A DNA stretch of 37,177 nucleotides, from positions 1 through 37,177 of the forward strand of contig CADCKR010000012.1 of assembly GCA_902802105.1 (NCBI GenBank), read 5' to 3'. A program made the position numbers and the translations under genes. The notes under the pieces were generated by a model. It was not told where the DNA came from, did not search any database, and saw only the letters and a list, made by a program, of their open reading frames with translations. Positions 8,938 through 16,912 of the stretch are shown in pieces (the first letter of the stretch is position 1; every line of letters starts with the position of its first letter). Source of the stretch: an uncultured Ruminococcus sp. Lineage in GTDB: Bacteria > Bacillota > Clostridia > Oscillospirales > Acutalibacteraceae.

Positions 8938-9651
8938 TTACTGTCCGAGCCCGATCCTTCTCATCATTTCGGCATAAGCCTCTTCTACATTGCCGAGGTC
9001 ACGTCTGAAACGATCCTTGTCAAGCTTCTCGTGAGTCTTGATGTCCCAGAAGCGGCAGGTGTCGGGCGATATCTCGTCTGCGAGAACGATAGTGCCGTCT
9101 GAGGTCTTGCCGAATTCAAGCTTGAAGTCGATGAGCTCTACGCCTACGCTCTTGAAGAACTCTACCATATACTTGTTGATCTCCAGAGCCATATTGCTGA
9201 TGATCTGCACATCCTCTGTTGTTGCAGCGCCGATAGCCACAGCATGATATGCATTGATGAGCGGATCGCCGAGCGCGTCATCCTTGTAGGAGAATTCAAG
9301 AACAGTGCATTTGAGCTCTGTGCCCTCTTCAAGGCCAAGACGCTTGGCCATTGAGCCTGCTGCCTTATTTCTTATGATAACCTCCAGGGGAACGATCTTT
9401 ACCTTCTTAACGATGGTCTCTCTGTCGCTTACCTCCTCAACGAAGTGAGTCTTGATGCCCTTTTCTTCAAGGAGCTTGAACATGAAGTTTGACATTCTGT
9501 TGTTGACAACGCCCTTGCCGGTGATCGTGCCCTTTTTCAGACCGTTGAATGCTGTTGCATCGTCCTTATACTCTACCATGCAATAGTCAGGATCACTCAT
9601 TGCATAGACCTTCTTTGCCTTGCCCTCGTAGATAAGCTCTTTCTTTTCCAT
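8938..9651 (-). CDS. purC: phosphoribosylaminoimidazole-succinocarboxamide synthase
   Basis: SAICAR synthase, which ligates aspartate to CAIR using ATP in purine synthesis. The 237-residue protein begins [18 protein letters not shown], the normal family start, and contains the expected [25 protein letters not shown] and [14 protein letters not shown] segments. The reading frame is open further upstream to 9717, but AGGGG lies 8 bases before the ATG at 9651 and the extra residues are not family-like, so 9651 is chosen. It is the first gene of the operon, behind a promoter at 9807-9835 and a structured leader of about 150 bases. Confidence 0.96.
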   Translation of the reverse strand: MEKKELIYEGKAKKVYAMSDPDYCMVEYKDDATAFNGLKKGTITGKGVVNNRMSNFMFKLLEEKGIKTHFVEEVSDRETIVKKVKIVPLEVIIRNKAAGSMAKRLGLEEGTELKCTVLEFSYKDDALGDPLINAYHAVAIGAATTEDVQIISNMALEINKYMVEFFKSVGVELIDFKLEFGKTSDGTIVLADEISPDTCRFWDIKTHEKLDKDRFRRDLGNVEEAYAEMMRRIGLGQ

Positions 9652-9732
9652 TTTAATTTCCCCTTCCGAAAATTTTGTCTCAGGTGAGAATTTTTCCGGT
9701 GCCCTGATGCGCTGCAAGCCCCCGAAAAGCCG

Positions 9733-9767
9733 CCTGACGCATTGTCAGGAAGCCCTAATAAGGGCTT
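9733..9767 (-). promoter_or_regulatory. purC leader with two adjacent perfect hairpins
   Basis: In the minus-strand transcript AAGCCCTTATTAGGGCTT (9767-9750) is directly followed by CCTGACAATGCGTCAGG (9749-9733). Both are perfect hairpins, of 7 and 6 bp. Farther down the leader GGGGGCTTGC (about 9722-9713) can also pair with the first AAGCCC arm, so alternative folds are possible. I do not recognise a guanine, PRPP or ZTP riboswitch core. A regulatory role is inferred from position and structure. Confidence 0.5.
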
Positions 9768-9806
9768 ATTCAGCCGTTTTTTACAGAGCGACCCAAAACA
9801 CCTTTT

Positions 9807-9835
9807 ATTATACATCTATGCGCTGATTTTAGCAA
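9807..9835 (-). promoter_or_regulatory. sigma-A promoter of the purC operon
   Basis: The minus strand reads TTGCTA (9835-9830), a 17-base spacer and TATAAT (9812-9807). Transcription should start near 9800, giving a leader of about 150 bases. No clear Bacillus-type PurBox was found nearby. Confidence 0.8.
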
Positions 9836-10108
9836 GTGAGTAAAGTGTAACATTTATTTTTTTGACATTAAAAACATTTATTATGCTTATTTTTATGTGT
9901 TTTTCTACTTATTGCACAAAGAACGGTTTTTATTATTTTACTTGCAGGCAGCGTATTGTTGAAACTGTACACTTATTTGTATAAATGTAGAGTATTTAGC
10001 ACTATATTGTTTATTTTTTACTGCGCCCGTATACCCGGATGCCGTGTTGAAAACGGGTGATTTTGAATTTTTTTATCCTCAATCCTGCAAAAAATATTGA
10101 TTTACCTC
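9836..10108. other. AT-rich divergent intergenic region between purC and gdhA
   Basis: About 270 very AT-rich bases lie between the two promoters, with no open frame that looks like a gene. A weak dyad, ACCCG-N16-CGGGT, at about 10034-10059 is followed by a T-rich run on the plus strand. It could be a minor terminator or an operator. I see nothing else supportable. Confidence 0.4.
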
Positions 10109-10137
10109 TTGATTATGCAAAAAGGTTGTGTTAAAAT
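10109..10137 (+). promoter_or_regulatory. sigma-A promoter of gdhA
   Basis: TTGATT (10109-10114), a 17-base spacer, then TAAAAT (10132-10137). Transcription should start near 10144, leaving a leader of about 90 bases before the gdhA start. Confidence 0.7.
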
Positions 10138-10232
10138 AAATCTTGCAGCTGAAAATCCTGTATTTTTGTAAAACGGCTGCATTTTTGTACTTTAGTTGTT
10201 TTATTAAAATTTTTTTAAGGAGTGGCAAAATC

Positions 10233-11573
10233 ATGTCATACGTTAGCGAACAGCTCGAAAAGCTGGCAGCAAAAAACCCGAATCAGCCTGAGTTCCTTCA
10301 GACTGCAACAGAGGTTCTTACCTCTCTTGAGCCTGTATTTGAGGCTAATCCTCAGTACGAGAAGATGGCTCTCATCGAAAGAATCACAGAGCCTGAGAGA
10401 CAGATCATGTTCAGAGTACCGTGGGTAGACGACAACGGTAAGGTTCAGGTAAACCGCGGCTTCCGTGTACAGTTCAACAGTGCGCTTGGTCCGTACAAGG
10501 GCGGTCTCCGTTTTGCTCCCAATGTAAACATCAGCATCATCAAGTTTCTCGGCTTTGAGCAGATCTTCAAGAACTCACTCACAGGCCTTCCTATCGGCGG
10601 CGGCAAGGGCGGCGCTGACTTTGATCCCAACGGCAAGTCAGACATGGAGATCATGAGATTTTGTCAGTCCTTCATCACAGAGCTTTACAGACACATCGGC
10701 CCCAACACTGACGTTCCTGCAGGCGACCTCGGCGTAGGCGGCAGAGAGATCGGCTACATGATGGGTCAGTACAAGAGAATCAGAGACGCTTATGACGGCA
10801 CACTCACAGGCAAGGGCGTAGGTTACGGCGGTCTTCTCGGCAGAGCTGAGGCTACAGGCTACGGTATCGTATTCTATGCAAGAGAGATGCTCAAGCACTT
10901 CGGCGAGAGTCTTGAGGGCAAGACTGCTGTAGTATCCGGCTTCGGTAATGTTGCATGGGGTACCTGCAAGAAGCTCACAGAGCTTGGCGCTAAGGTTATC
11001 ACAATTTCAGGTCCTGACGGCTACATCCTCGATGAGGACGGCGTATCAGGCGAGAAGATCGATTATCTCCTTGAGCTCAGAGCAAGCGGCAAGAACATCT
11101 GCGCTCCCTATGCTGAGAAGTTCCCGGGTGCTAAGTTCTTTGCAGGCGAGAAGCCCTGGGGCGTTAAGGCTGATCTTTACATCCCCTGCGCTACTCAGAA
11201 CGAGATCTATCTTGAGGATGCAAAGAAGATGGTCGCTAACGGTTGCAAGTTCCTCTGCGAAGGCGCTAATATGCCTACAAGAAACGAAGCTATCGAGTAT
11301 CTCCAGGAGAACGGCGTAGTTGTTGGTCCTTCCAAGGCTGCAAATGCCGGCGGCGTTGCCTGCTCATGCATCGAGATGGCTCAGAACGCAGAGCACCTCG
11401 TATTCACTGAGGAAGAGGTTTATGCTAAGCTCGAAAACATCATGGTCAACATCTTCAAGCAGAGTGTTGCTGCTTGTGAGAAGTACAACCTCGGCAACAA
11501 CCTTGTTGCAGGCGCTAACATCGCAGGCTTCGTAAAGGTAGCAGAGGCTATGATGGCTCAGGGTATAGTCTGA
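10233..11573 (+). CDS. gdhA: NADP-type glutamate dehydrogenase
   Basis: Interconverts 2-oxoglutarate plus ammonium and glutamate; in gut anaerobes of this type it assimilates ammonium. The 446-residue protein is of the small hexameric class. GPYKGGLRF carries the substrate-binding lysine at 89, and PIGGGKGGADFDP carries the catalytic lysine at 125. The Rossmann domain contains VSGFGNVAWG. The frame stays open upstream to 10143, but AAGGAG lies about 10 bases before the ATG at 10233 and the protein starts MSYVSEQL, as expected. Codon use is strongly biased (AAG, GGC, CTC, GAG), suggesting high expression. It is a single-gene unit divergent from the purine operon, which consumes glutamine. Confidence 0.96.
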   Translation: MSYVSEQLEKLAAKNPNQPEFLQTATEVLTSLEPVFEANPQYEKMALIERITEPERQIMFRVPWVDDNGKVQVNRGFRVQFNSALGPYKGGLRFAPNVNISIIKFLGFEQIFKNSLTGLPIGGGKGGADFDPNGKSDMEIMRFCQSFITELYRHIGPNTDVPAGDLGVGGREIGYMMGQYKRIRDAYDGTLTGKGVGYGGLLGRAEATGYGIVFYAREMLKHFGESLEGKTAVVSGFGNVAWGTCKKLTELGAKVITISGPDGYILDEDGVSGEKIDYLLELRASGKNICAPYAEKFPGAKFFAGEKPWGVKADLYIPCATQNEIYLEDAKKMVANGCKFLCEGANMPTRNEAIEYLQENGVVVGPSKAANAGGVACSCIEMAQNAEHLVFTEEEVYAKLENIMVNIFKQSVAACEKYNLGNNLVAGANIAGFVKVAEAMMAQGIV

Positions 11574-11610
11574 TAATTCTGCTTACAAACATATAACTCC
11601 ATACATTTTG

Positions 11611-11656
11611 AAAGGGCACTGCAAACCGTATAATGGCTTGCAGTGCCCTTTCTTGT
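11611..11656 (+). terminator. gdhA intrinsic terminator
   Basis: A perfect 14-bp stem, AAAGGGCACTGCAA (11611-11624) with TTGCAGTGCCCTTT (11638-11651), and a 13-base loop. The T-rich part is short and partly inside the stem (CCCTTTCTTG). It may also act for the convergent lipoprotein gene. Confidence 0.85.
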
Positions 11657-11672
11657 GCGCCCGGCGGCGCAC
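11655..11672. other. small GC-rich perfect hairpin
   Basis: GTGCGCC-CGGC-GGCGCAC is a 7-bp perfect stem with a tetraloop, between the gdhA terminator and the convergent gene end. No T-run is on either side. It may block transcript decay or help separate the two converging transcripts. Confidence 0.45.
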
Positions 11673-11706
11673 GTTTCTAACGGGTGATAACCTAACAAAA
11701 AACAGA

Positions 11707-12711
11707 TCAGCGCTGCTTGGTTATCCAGCCGGAGTAACCGTTGGCGTACTGCTCCCGGGTGATCGGCACATATCTGCGGTCTGTACCCTGATCGTCAATA
11801 AAACCGATATATGCACGATATATCGCATTTGTTTCTGTATCATAAACACGCTCGTAACCGCCTACTATGTCAGAATGCTTCTCCTGCTGTATAACATCTT
11901 CAAGCGGTCTTGAAGATGCTGCGGCATTAAGCGGTGCAGTATCGCACACGTCGGGCAGATAATCGGTATCTTCCGATTTGCGGGTGCTTTTATAGCTGTC
12001 GGTATACTGAAATGAATCGAATATCCTGTTATAGATCGGTATCCAGTTTGTAAGCTCGCCTTTGGGCGCACGTCCGAGGATTATGTGCCTTATTGTCCAC
12101 AAGCTGCTGTCGGTACTGAAAACAGCCGCGCTGTATGCTCCCTCACCAAGAATATTGTTCTCGGAAAATTCGCCGAAGATCGCACTGCTGTCCCTCAGCC
12201 TGCCTTGCGGCAGCTCTCTGCACACCTTATCGTTATCAGAGATCGGAACAAACTCAACAGCTCTGAAAAAGCTGCCCGATGCAGGATATTTTAACTCGTA
12301 GCCGCAGTTATACATATTTTCAAAGTATTCCTCAACACTGCCCTTTTCCATGTAGGAATGCACTGCATACTTCTTCATCTCTTCGCTGCTTTTTGCGGCG
12401 GTATCCTGCTCTGTATATGACACATAGCTTATGGAGTTCGGCCTTGAAGCCCTCCATGAGAGAATATTATTTTCGCTGTTCCACGTAACATTCCAGCCCT
12501 TGGGCACCGAAACGGTAAAGCATTCGCACGAAAACTCCTCCCACTCAATGTCAGCCCACTCGGCAACGGATATTCTTGTTTCATAAGCAATACCGTCAGC
12601 ATCTGTGATCTCCGCATTAACCGCTTCTTTTGAGGGCACGGCTTTGCAGCCGGAAAAAGCAGCAGCCGCAACAGCGCCGGCAATCAGTACGGCGATCAGT
12701 TTTATTGCCAT
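11707..12711 (-). CDS. predicted lipoprotein of unknown function
   Basis: The protein has 334 residues. It starts MAIKLIAVLIAGAVAAAA and has a lipobox FSGC with the lipidated Cys at 22, so it should be anchored on the outer face of the membrane. The rest has no domain I recognise. It is rich in aromatic and acidic residues, with a motif SVAEWADIEWEEF near the start and RYVPITREQYANGYSGWI near the C terminus. The frame is open to a GTG at 12756, but that GTG falls between the -10 and -35 elements of the promoter at 12747-12775, so 12711 is the better start. The Shine-Dalgarno is weak. It is a single-gene unit between gdhA and metF. Confidence 0.75.
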   Translation of the reverse strand: MAIKLIAVLIAGAVAAAAFSGCKAVPSKEAVNAEITDADGIAYETRISVAEWADIEWEEFSCECFTVSVPKGWNVTWNSENNILSWRASRPNSISYVSYTEQDTAAKSSEEMKKYAVHSYMEKGSVEEYFENMYNCGYELKYPASGSFFRAVEFVPISDNDKVCRELPQGRLRDSSAIFGEFSENNILGEGAYSAAVFSTDSSLWTIRHIILGRAPKGELTNWIPIYNRIFDSFQYTDSYKSTRKSEDTDYLPDVCDTAPLNAAASSRPLEDVIQQEKHSDIVGGYERVYDTETNAIYRAYIGFIDDQGTDRRYVPITREQYANGYSGWITKQR

Positions 12712-12746
12712 TTTTATCGACCCGCTTTCGTCAGAGCATTTTTTAT

Positions 12747-12775
12747 AGTATATCACAAATAACGCAGAATGTCAC
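12747..12775 (-). promoter_or_regulatory. sigma-A promoter of the lipoprotein gene
   Basis: The minus strand reads GTGACA (12775-12770), a 17-base spacer and TATACT (12752-12747). The start should be near 12740, which leaves a leader of about 30 bases. Confidence 0.7.
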
Positions 12776-12782
12776 GCATTAT

Positions 12783-12821
12783 TACAAAAAATCCCTTCGT
12801 AGTCAAAATACAAAGGGATTT
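12783..12821 (-). terminator. metF intrinsic terminator
   Basis: AAATCCCTT (minus 12821-12813) and AAGGGATTT (12797-12789) form a 9-bp stem with a 15-base loop, followed by a T-rich tail. It begins 5 bases past the metF stop. Confidence 0.8.
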
Positions 12822-12825
12822 TTTA

Positions 12826-13716
12826 TTATCTGTTAAAATCCTTGCCAAGAATAGCCGAAAGATTATCCATTATTGCCTTGGCAACATCCGGCTTGTTCAT
12901 GGAATAGACGTGTACGTTGGTTATGCCGTTGGCGTAAAGGTCGATTATCTGCGACGTAGCATAGGCTATGCCCGCCTGCTTCATCGTTTCCGGCTCCTGA
13001 CCGAAATAATCAACAAGGCTCTTGAAGCGCTGAGGCATAAACGAACCGGAAAGCCGGATAGCTCTTTCGACCTGATTGGCGTTGGTTATCGGCATGATGC
13101 CGGGGATCACAGGCACATAAACTCCTGCCTCTCTCAGCTTGTACATGAAGTTAAAGAAAAGGTCGTTGTCAAACACCATCTGCGTTGTAAGAAAATCCGC
13201 ACCGGCTTCTACCTTTTCCCTTATGTGCTGTATATCCTCCTTCTGGTTTGCACTTTCCGGATGTATCTCAGGGTAACACGCCGCACCTATGCAGAATTCG
13301 CTGTCACGCTCCTTCAGCTCACGGATAAGCTGCACCGCATACTGATAGTCCCAACCGGAACGGTCGGTCTTTTCAAGCTCAGGCGTCAGGTCTCCTCTGA
13401 GAGCCATAACATTTTTTATGCCGGCAGCCCTCATAAGCTCTATCTGCTCACGAACTGTTGCCCTGCTTGACGAAACGCAGGTCAGGTGTGCAAGTGTCGG
13501 AACGCCGAAAACGTCCTTGATGTTCTTTGCTATATCCAGTGTATAACGGCTCGTGCCGCCGCCTGCGCCGTATGTAACGCTCATAAATGACGGATGGTAG
13601 GATGCTATTTTCTCGGTAGCCGCCTTCACGCTCTCAAAGCCCGATTCCTTTTTCGGCGGAAAAACCTCAAATGAAAGCGACATACGGTGGTCTTTCAGTA
13701 TATCAATAATTTTCAT
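12826..13716 (-). CDS. metF: 5,10-methylenetetrahydrofolate reductase
   Basis: Reduces methylene-THF to methyl-THF, which feeds methionine synthesis and one-carbon metabolism. The 296-residue TIM-barrel flavoprotein is of normal length. It shows MSLSFEVFPPK at the start, SVTYGAGGGTSRYTLDIA, the FAD-region segment VMALRGD, FCIGAACYPEIHPES and QMVFDNDLFFNF. GAGGAG lies 9 bases upstream of the ATG at 13716; the open frame extends to 13776 without family-like residues. There is no methionine synthase gene or electron-transfer partner next to it, so it is a single-gene unit with its own terminator. Confidence 0.95.
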   Translation of the reverse strand: MKIIDILKDHRMSLSFEVFPPKKESGFESVKAATEKIASYHPSFMSVTYGAGGGTSRYTLDIAKNIKDVFGVPTLAHLTCVSSSRATVREQIELMRAAGIKNVMALRGDLTPELEKTDRSGWDYQYAVQLIRELKERDSEFCIGAACYPEIHPESANQKEDIQHIREKVEAGADFLTTQMVFDNDLFFNFMYKLREAGVYVPVIPGIMPITNANQVERAIRLSGSFMPQRFKSLVDYFGQEPETMKQAGIAYATSQIIDLYANGITNVHVYSMNKPDVAKAIMDNLSAILGKDFNR

Positions 13717-13808
13717 AGTCAACAACTCCTCTTTTATGCACTCCGGGGAAACCAACTCTGCGGCGGCAGGTGACACTAAGAATGCAGATCAGCGGTATTT
13801 TTACGAAG

Positions 13809-13831
13809 CTTCTTTAGCAGGCGCTGATTTA
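13809..13831 (+). repeat. copy 1 of a 23-base dispersed repeat
   Basis: This 23-base segment, starting CTTCTTTAGCAG and ending CGCTGATTTA, recurs in inverted orientation at 25792-25814 with one difference. Both copies lie in short intergenic gaps, here between clpE-like and metF. The function is unknown. Confidence 0.55.
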
Positions 13832-13842
13832 TTTTAACTTTC

Positions 13843-13883
13843 TTTAACAAACAAGGTACCTTGTCAGAACGACAGGGTACCTT
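13843..13883 (-). terminator. terminator after the clpE-like gene
   Basis: AAGGTACCTTGTC (13853-13865) and GACAGGGTACCTT (13871-13883) form a 13-position stem with a 5-base loop. It lies 11 bases past the clpE-like stop. On the minus strand it has one mismatch and a tail GTTTGTT, so it is a moderate terminator. The plus-strand form pairs fully through a G-U. Confidence 0.65.
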
Positions 13884-13894
13884 ATTATAATTTA

Positions 13895-16213
13895 TCAGAG
13901 AACGCTCATTATGATCTTCTCGTCATCTGCGCTTATGTTTATGCCTGCGATCGTTCCTGTGCGGCTCTCAACTATAGCCTCTGCGATCTTGTCCTCTACC
14001 TCCTTGCGGATGAGGTTTCTCAGGTCTCTTGCGCCGCTCTTGCCGCCGTGTGCCTTCTTTGCAAGGAACCTCTGCGCCTTTTCATCAAACGTGAAGGCAA
14101 TGCCCTTTTCTTTCAGGGTATCAACATATTCGTTCAGCATGAGTGCGGCTATGGCAACAAAGTCATCCTCTGAAAGCTGCCTGAATATGATTATCTCATC
14201 AAGACGGCTGAGAAACTCCGGACGCAGAAACTCGCCGAGCGCTGTCCTTACCTTTTCGGCAGTAGCCTCTGCCTCTGTCTTTGCAAATCCGAGAGCATTT
14301 TCCTTTCTCTCGCTGCCTGCATTGGATGTCATAACAATGACAGTGTTGCTGAAATTGACCTTTCGTCCCTGTGCGTCAGTCAGCACACCTTCGTCAAGTA
14401 TCTGAAGCAGGATGTTGAGCACATCGGGGTGGGCTTTCTCTATCTCGTCAAAGAGCAGCACCGAATACGGCCTGCGCCTTACCTTCTCTGTGACCTGACC
14501 GGCTTCTTCATATCCGACATATCCCGGAGGTGAACCGATGATCTTGGATACCGAGTGCTTTTCCATATATTCGCTCATGTCAAGCCTGATAAGCGTTTCG
14601 GGCGTGTTGAACAGCTCTGTTGAGAGCACTTTTACAAGCTCTGTCTTTCCTACGCCTGTAGGACCTACAAAGATGAATGATGCCGGTCTGCGTCTCGGGC
14701 TTATCTGCACCCTGCTGCGCTTTACCGCACTTGCAAGAGCCTTTACAGCCTCGTCCTGACCGATCACTCTGCTTTTGAGCTTTTCTTCAAGGTCGGCAAG
14801 CTTGTTAAGTTCGTTCTCCTGCACCTTTGACGCAGGGATGCCTGTCCACAGCTCGATAACATTGGCAATATCTTCCTCAGTTACCTCTGCGCCCCTGAGC
14901 ACTTCCTTCTTTTCGTCAAGCTCCTTTTCAAGCTTTGCAATGTCGTATCTTACTGTAGCAAGCTTTTCGTAGTCTATCTCGGTTTCGGAAGCAAGTTCCT
15001 CCTCTTTGGCTTTCAGCTCGTTGAGGTGCGCATTCTTCCTGTCATATTCTTCAAGCTCCTTGTTTCTGAGAGCTGCATGAGTACATGATTCATCAAGCAG
15101 GTCAATAGCCTTGTCTGGCAGGAACCTGTCTGTTATATATCTTTCTGAAAGAACGACTGTCTTTCTTACAATATCGTCAGACATTCTTACTCTGTGATAA
15201 TCCTCATAGTAGGACTTTATGCCGCTGATGACCTCAATGGTTTCGGCAACGGACGGTTCAGCGACTGTGACCGGCTGAAAGCGTCTTTCAAGAGCTGCGT
15301 CCTTTTCGATATACTTTCTGTACTCATTGAAGGTAGTAGCGCCGATGACCTGTATCTCGCCCCTCGAAAGAGCAGGCTTCATTATGTTGGCGGCATTCAT
15401 TGCGCCCTCTGAATCTCCTGTACCTACAAGGCTGTGTACCTCGTCAATAAAGAGTATGATATTGCCGTCGGCCTTTACCTCGTCGATAAGCCCCTTGATC
15501 CTGCTCTCGAACTGACCTCTGAACTGAGTGCCTGCCACAAGAGCCGTCATGTCAAGCAGGTGTATCTCCTTGTTCTGTATCCTGAGCGGAACATTGCCTG
15601 CCGCTATCCTCAGAGCAAGCCCTTCTGCGATGGCGGTCTTGCCTACGCCGGGTTCACCGATAAGACAGGGATTGTTCTTTGTCCTGCGGCTGAGTATCTG
15701 TATCACTCTGTCAAGCTCCTTGTCCCTGCCTATTATCCTGTCGAGCCTGCCTTCCCTTGCCTTTTTTGTCAGGTCTGTGCAGTAGGTGTCAAGGTGCTTT
15801 CTTTTGCGCTTTTTGGGCGCCTTGCTGTTATCCTTTGCATTCTGATCTCCGCCCTCAGCGTTCTTTTTCTTGTCTGTATTGAAAAGATTCTTGAACAGTG
15901 AAGGGAATGCAGGCGCACCTCCGCGGCTGAAATCCCCGTCCTGATCATCGTCGTCTTCGGGATCGTAATCCATCATCTGCTCCATATCTTCGGGTGAAGG
16001 TATCATTCCCGAATCCATGATCTCACCCATCTGGTTCTGTACCATTTCGATATCCTCATCGGATATACCCATTTTATCAATAAGGTCGGTAACAGGCTTT
16101 ATGCCTGCCTCCTTTGCACAGCTCAGACAATAGCCGACTGTCTGGGATGTGTCTGCCGTTGAGCTTACAAAGACAACAGCAGGTCTTTTGTTACATTTAC
16201 TGCAAAGCTGCAT
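13895..16213 (-). CDS. clpE: ClpE-like ATP-dependent protease ATPase subunit with N-terminal zinc finger
   Basis: HSP100 unfoldase that would feed substrates to ClpP. The 772-residue protein opens with a zinc finger, C4-x2-C7 and C29-x2-C32, as in ClpE and McsA, and lacks the double ClpN repeat of ClpC. An acidic, low-complexity linker spans about 50-140. AAA domain 1 has Walker A GEPGVGKT at 186-193. A coiled-coil UVR/M domain lies near 385-440. AAA domain 2 has GPTGVGKT at 517-524, with an LGF ClpP-docking tripeptide at 641-643. AAGGAG sits 9 bases before the ATG. It is 38 bases downstream of pgsA. No CtsR-type operator is evident upstream. The clpE symbol is by domain layout. Confidence 0.85.
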   Translation of the reverse strand: MQLCSKCNKRPAVVFVSSTADTSQTVGYCLSCAKEAGIKPVTDLIDKMGISDEDIEMVQNQMGEIMDSGMIPSPEDMEQMMDYDPEDDDDQDGDFSRGGAPAFPSLFKNLFNTDKKKNAEGGDQNAKDNSKAPKKRKRKHLDTYCTDLTKKAREGRLDRIIGRDKELDRVIQILSRRTKNNPCLIGEPGVGKTAIAEGLALRIAAGNVPLRIQNKEIHLLDMTALVAGTQFRGQFESRIKGLIDEVKADGNIILFIDEVHSLVGTGDSEGAMNAANIMKPALSRGEIQVIGATTFNEYRKYIEKDAALERRFQPVTVAEPSVAETIEVISGIKSYYEDYHRVRMSDDIVRKTVVLSERYITDRFLPDKAIDLLDESCTHAALRNKELEEYDRKNAHLNELKAKEEELASETEIDYEKLATVRYDIAKLEKELDEKKEVLRGAEVTEEDIANVIELWTGIPASKVQENELNKLADLEEKLKSRVIGQDEAVKALASAVKRSRVQISPRRRPASFIFVGPTGVGKTELVKVLSTELFNTPETLIRLDMSEYMEKHSVSKIIGSPPGYVGYEEAGQVTEKVRRRPYSVLLFDEIEKAHPDVLNILLQILDEGVLTDAQGRKVNFSNTVIVMTSNAGSERKENALGFAKTEAEATAEKVRTALGEFLRPEFLSRLDEIIIFRQLSEDDFVAIAALMLNEYVDTLKEKGIAFTFDEKAQRFLAKKAHGGKSGARDLRNLIRKEVEDKIAEAIVESRTGTIAGINISADDEKIIMSVL

Positions 16214-16251
16214 AATAGTGTGCTCCTTCCTTTTTCCTTATTGGTCACAGC

Positions 16252-16869
16252 TCAGTCGATATCCTCAGCTTCATCTGCCGCAGGCTCCTCCTGAGCTTCA
16301 GTTTCAGCCCTGTTTCTTTCTCTGACAAGCTCTCCGAACAGCAGCGAATACATCACAAGCGAGAAAAGCATTGATGTTGTCGTCACTGCAAGCAGCGTCA
16401 GAGAGAGTGTCCCGTTCGTATATCCCCATATCGCCTTAAGCATTATAAGCGTCGTTATCGAAGTATAGAACAATACCGTCGAGAGCTTTCCGTACCATCT
16501 TGCGGCAGGAGGTCTTATTTTCAGTTTAAGAAGGAACGCTCCTCCGGCAAGCATCAGCAGCTCCTTTGTGAACAGTACGATCACGAAGGGCATTACCTCC
16601 GGATAGATGACGTTTATCCCGATGACGACCGCTATCAGGGTAAGCTTGTCGGCTATCGGGTCGAGTATCTTGCCAAGGCTTGTCACCTGATTGAGCCTTC
16701 TTGCGAGAAACCCGTCCATCATATCGCTCATGGCGGAAACGAGTATTATAATGCCTGCATTGACAAACTCCTGCTTCAGCAGGAAATGCAGCAGCGGAAT
16801 TATCAGAACTAATCTTAGTGCAGTAAGGGTATTGGGGACGTTAATATTCTTTTTGACGGAAAGCTTCAT
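16252..16869 (-). CDS. pgsA: CDP-diacylglycerol-glycerol-3-phosphate 3-phosphatidyltransferase
   Basis: Makes phosphatidylglycerophosphate, the committed step to phosphatidylglycerol and cardiolipin, in the membrane. The 205-residue protein has several hydrophobic helices. It carries a complete CDP-alcohol phosphotransferase motif: D49-x2-D52-G53-x2-A56-R57-x8-G66-x3-D70-x3-D74. The start VPNTLTALRL is typical. The charged C-terminal tail (about 180-205, rich in Glu and Asp) is longer than usual. It lies 43 bases after the cvpA-like gene and before the ClpE-like ATPase. A different CDP-alcohol transferase specificity cannot be excluded by motif alone. Confidence 0.88.
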   Translation of the reverse strand: MKLSVKKNINVPNTLTALRLVLIIPLLHFLLKQEFVNAGIIILVSAMSDMMDGFLARRLNQVTSLGKILDPIADKLTLIAVVIGINVIYPEVMPFVIVLFTKELLMLAGGAFLLKLKIRPPAARWYGKLSTVLFYTSITTLIMLKAIWGYTNGTLSLTLLAVTTTSMLFSLVMYSLLFGELVRERNRAETEAQEEPAADEAEDID

Positions 16870-16912
16870 TAAATCCTTAACGCTCCTTTCCTCAGAACAA
16901 CCACACCGGCCA

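Noticed and set aside
9652..9806. Guanine, PRPP or ZTP riboswitch before purC
   Set aside because: I could not find the conserved cores of those classes; only unassigned hairpins are seen.
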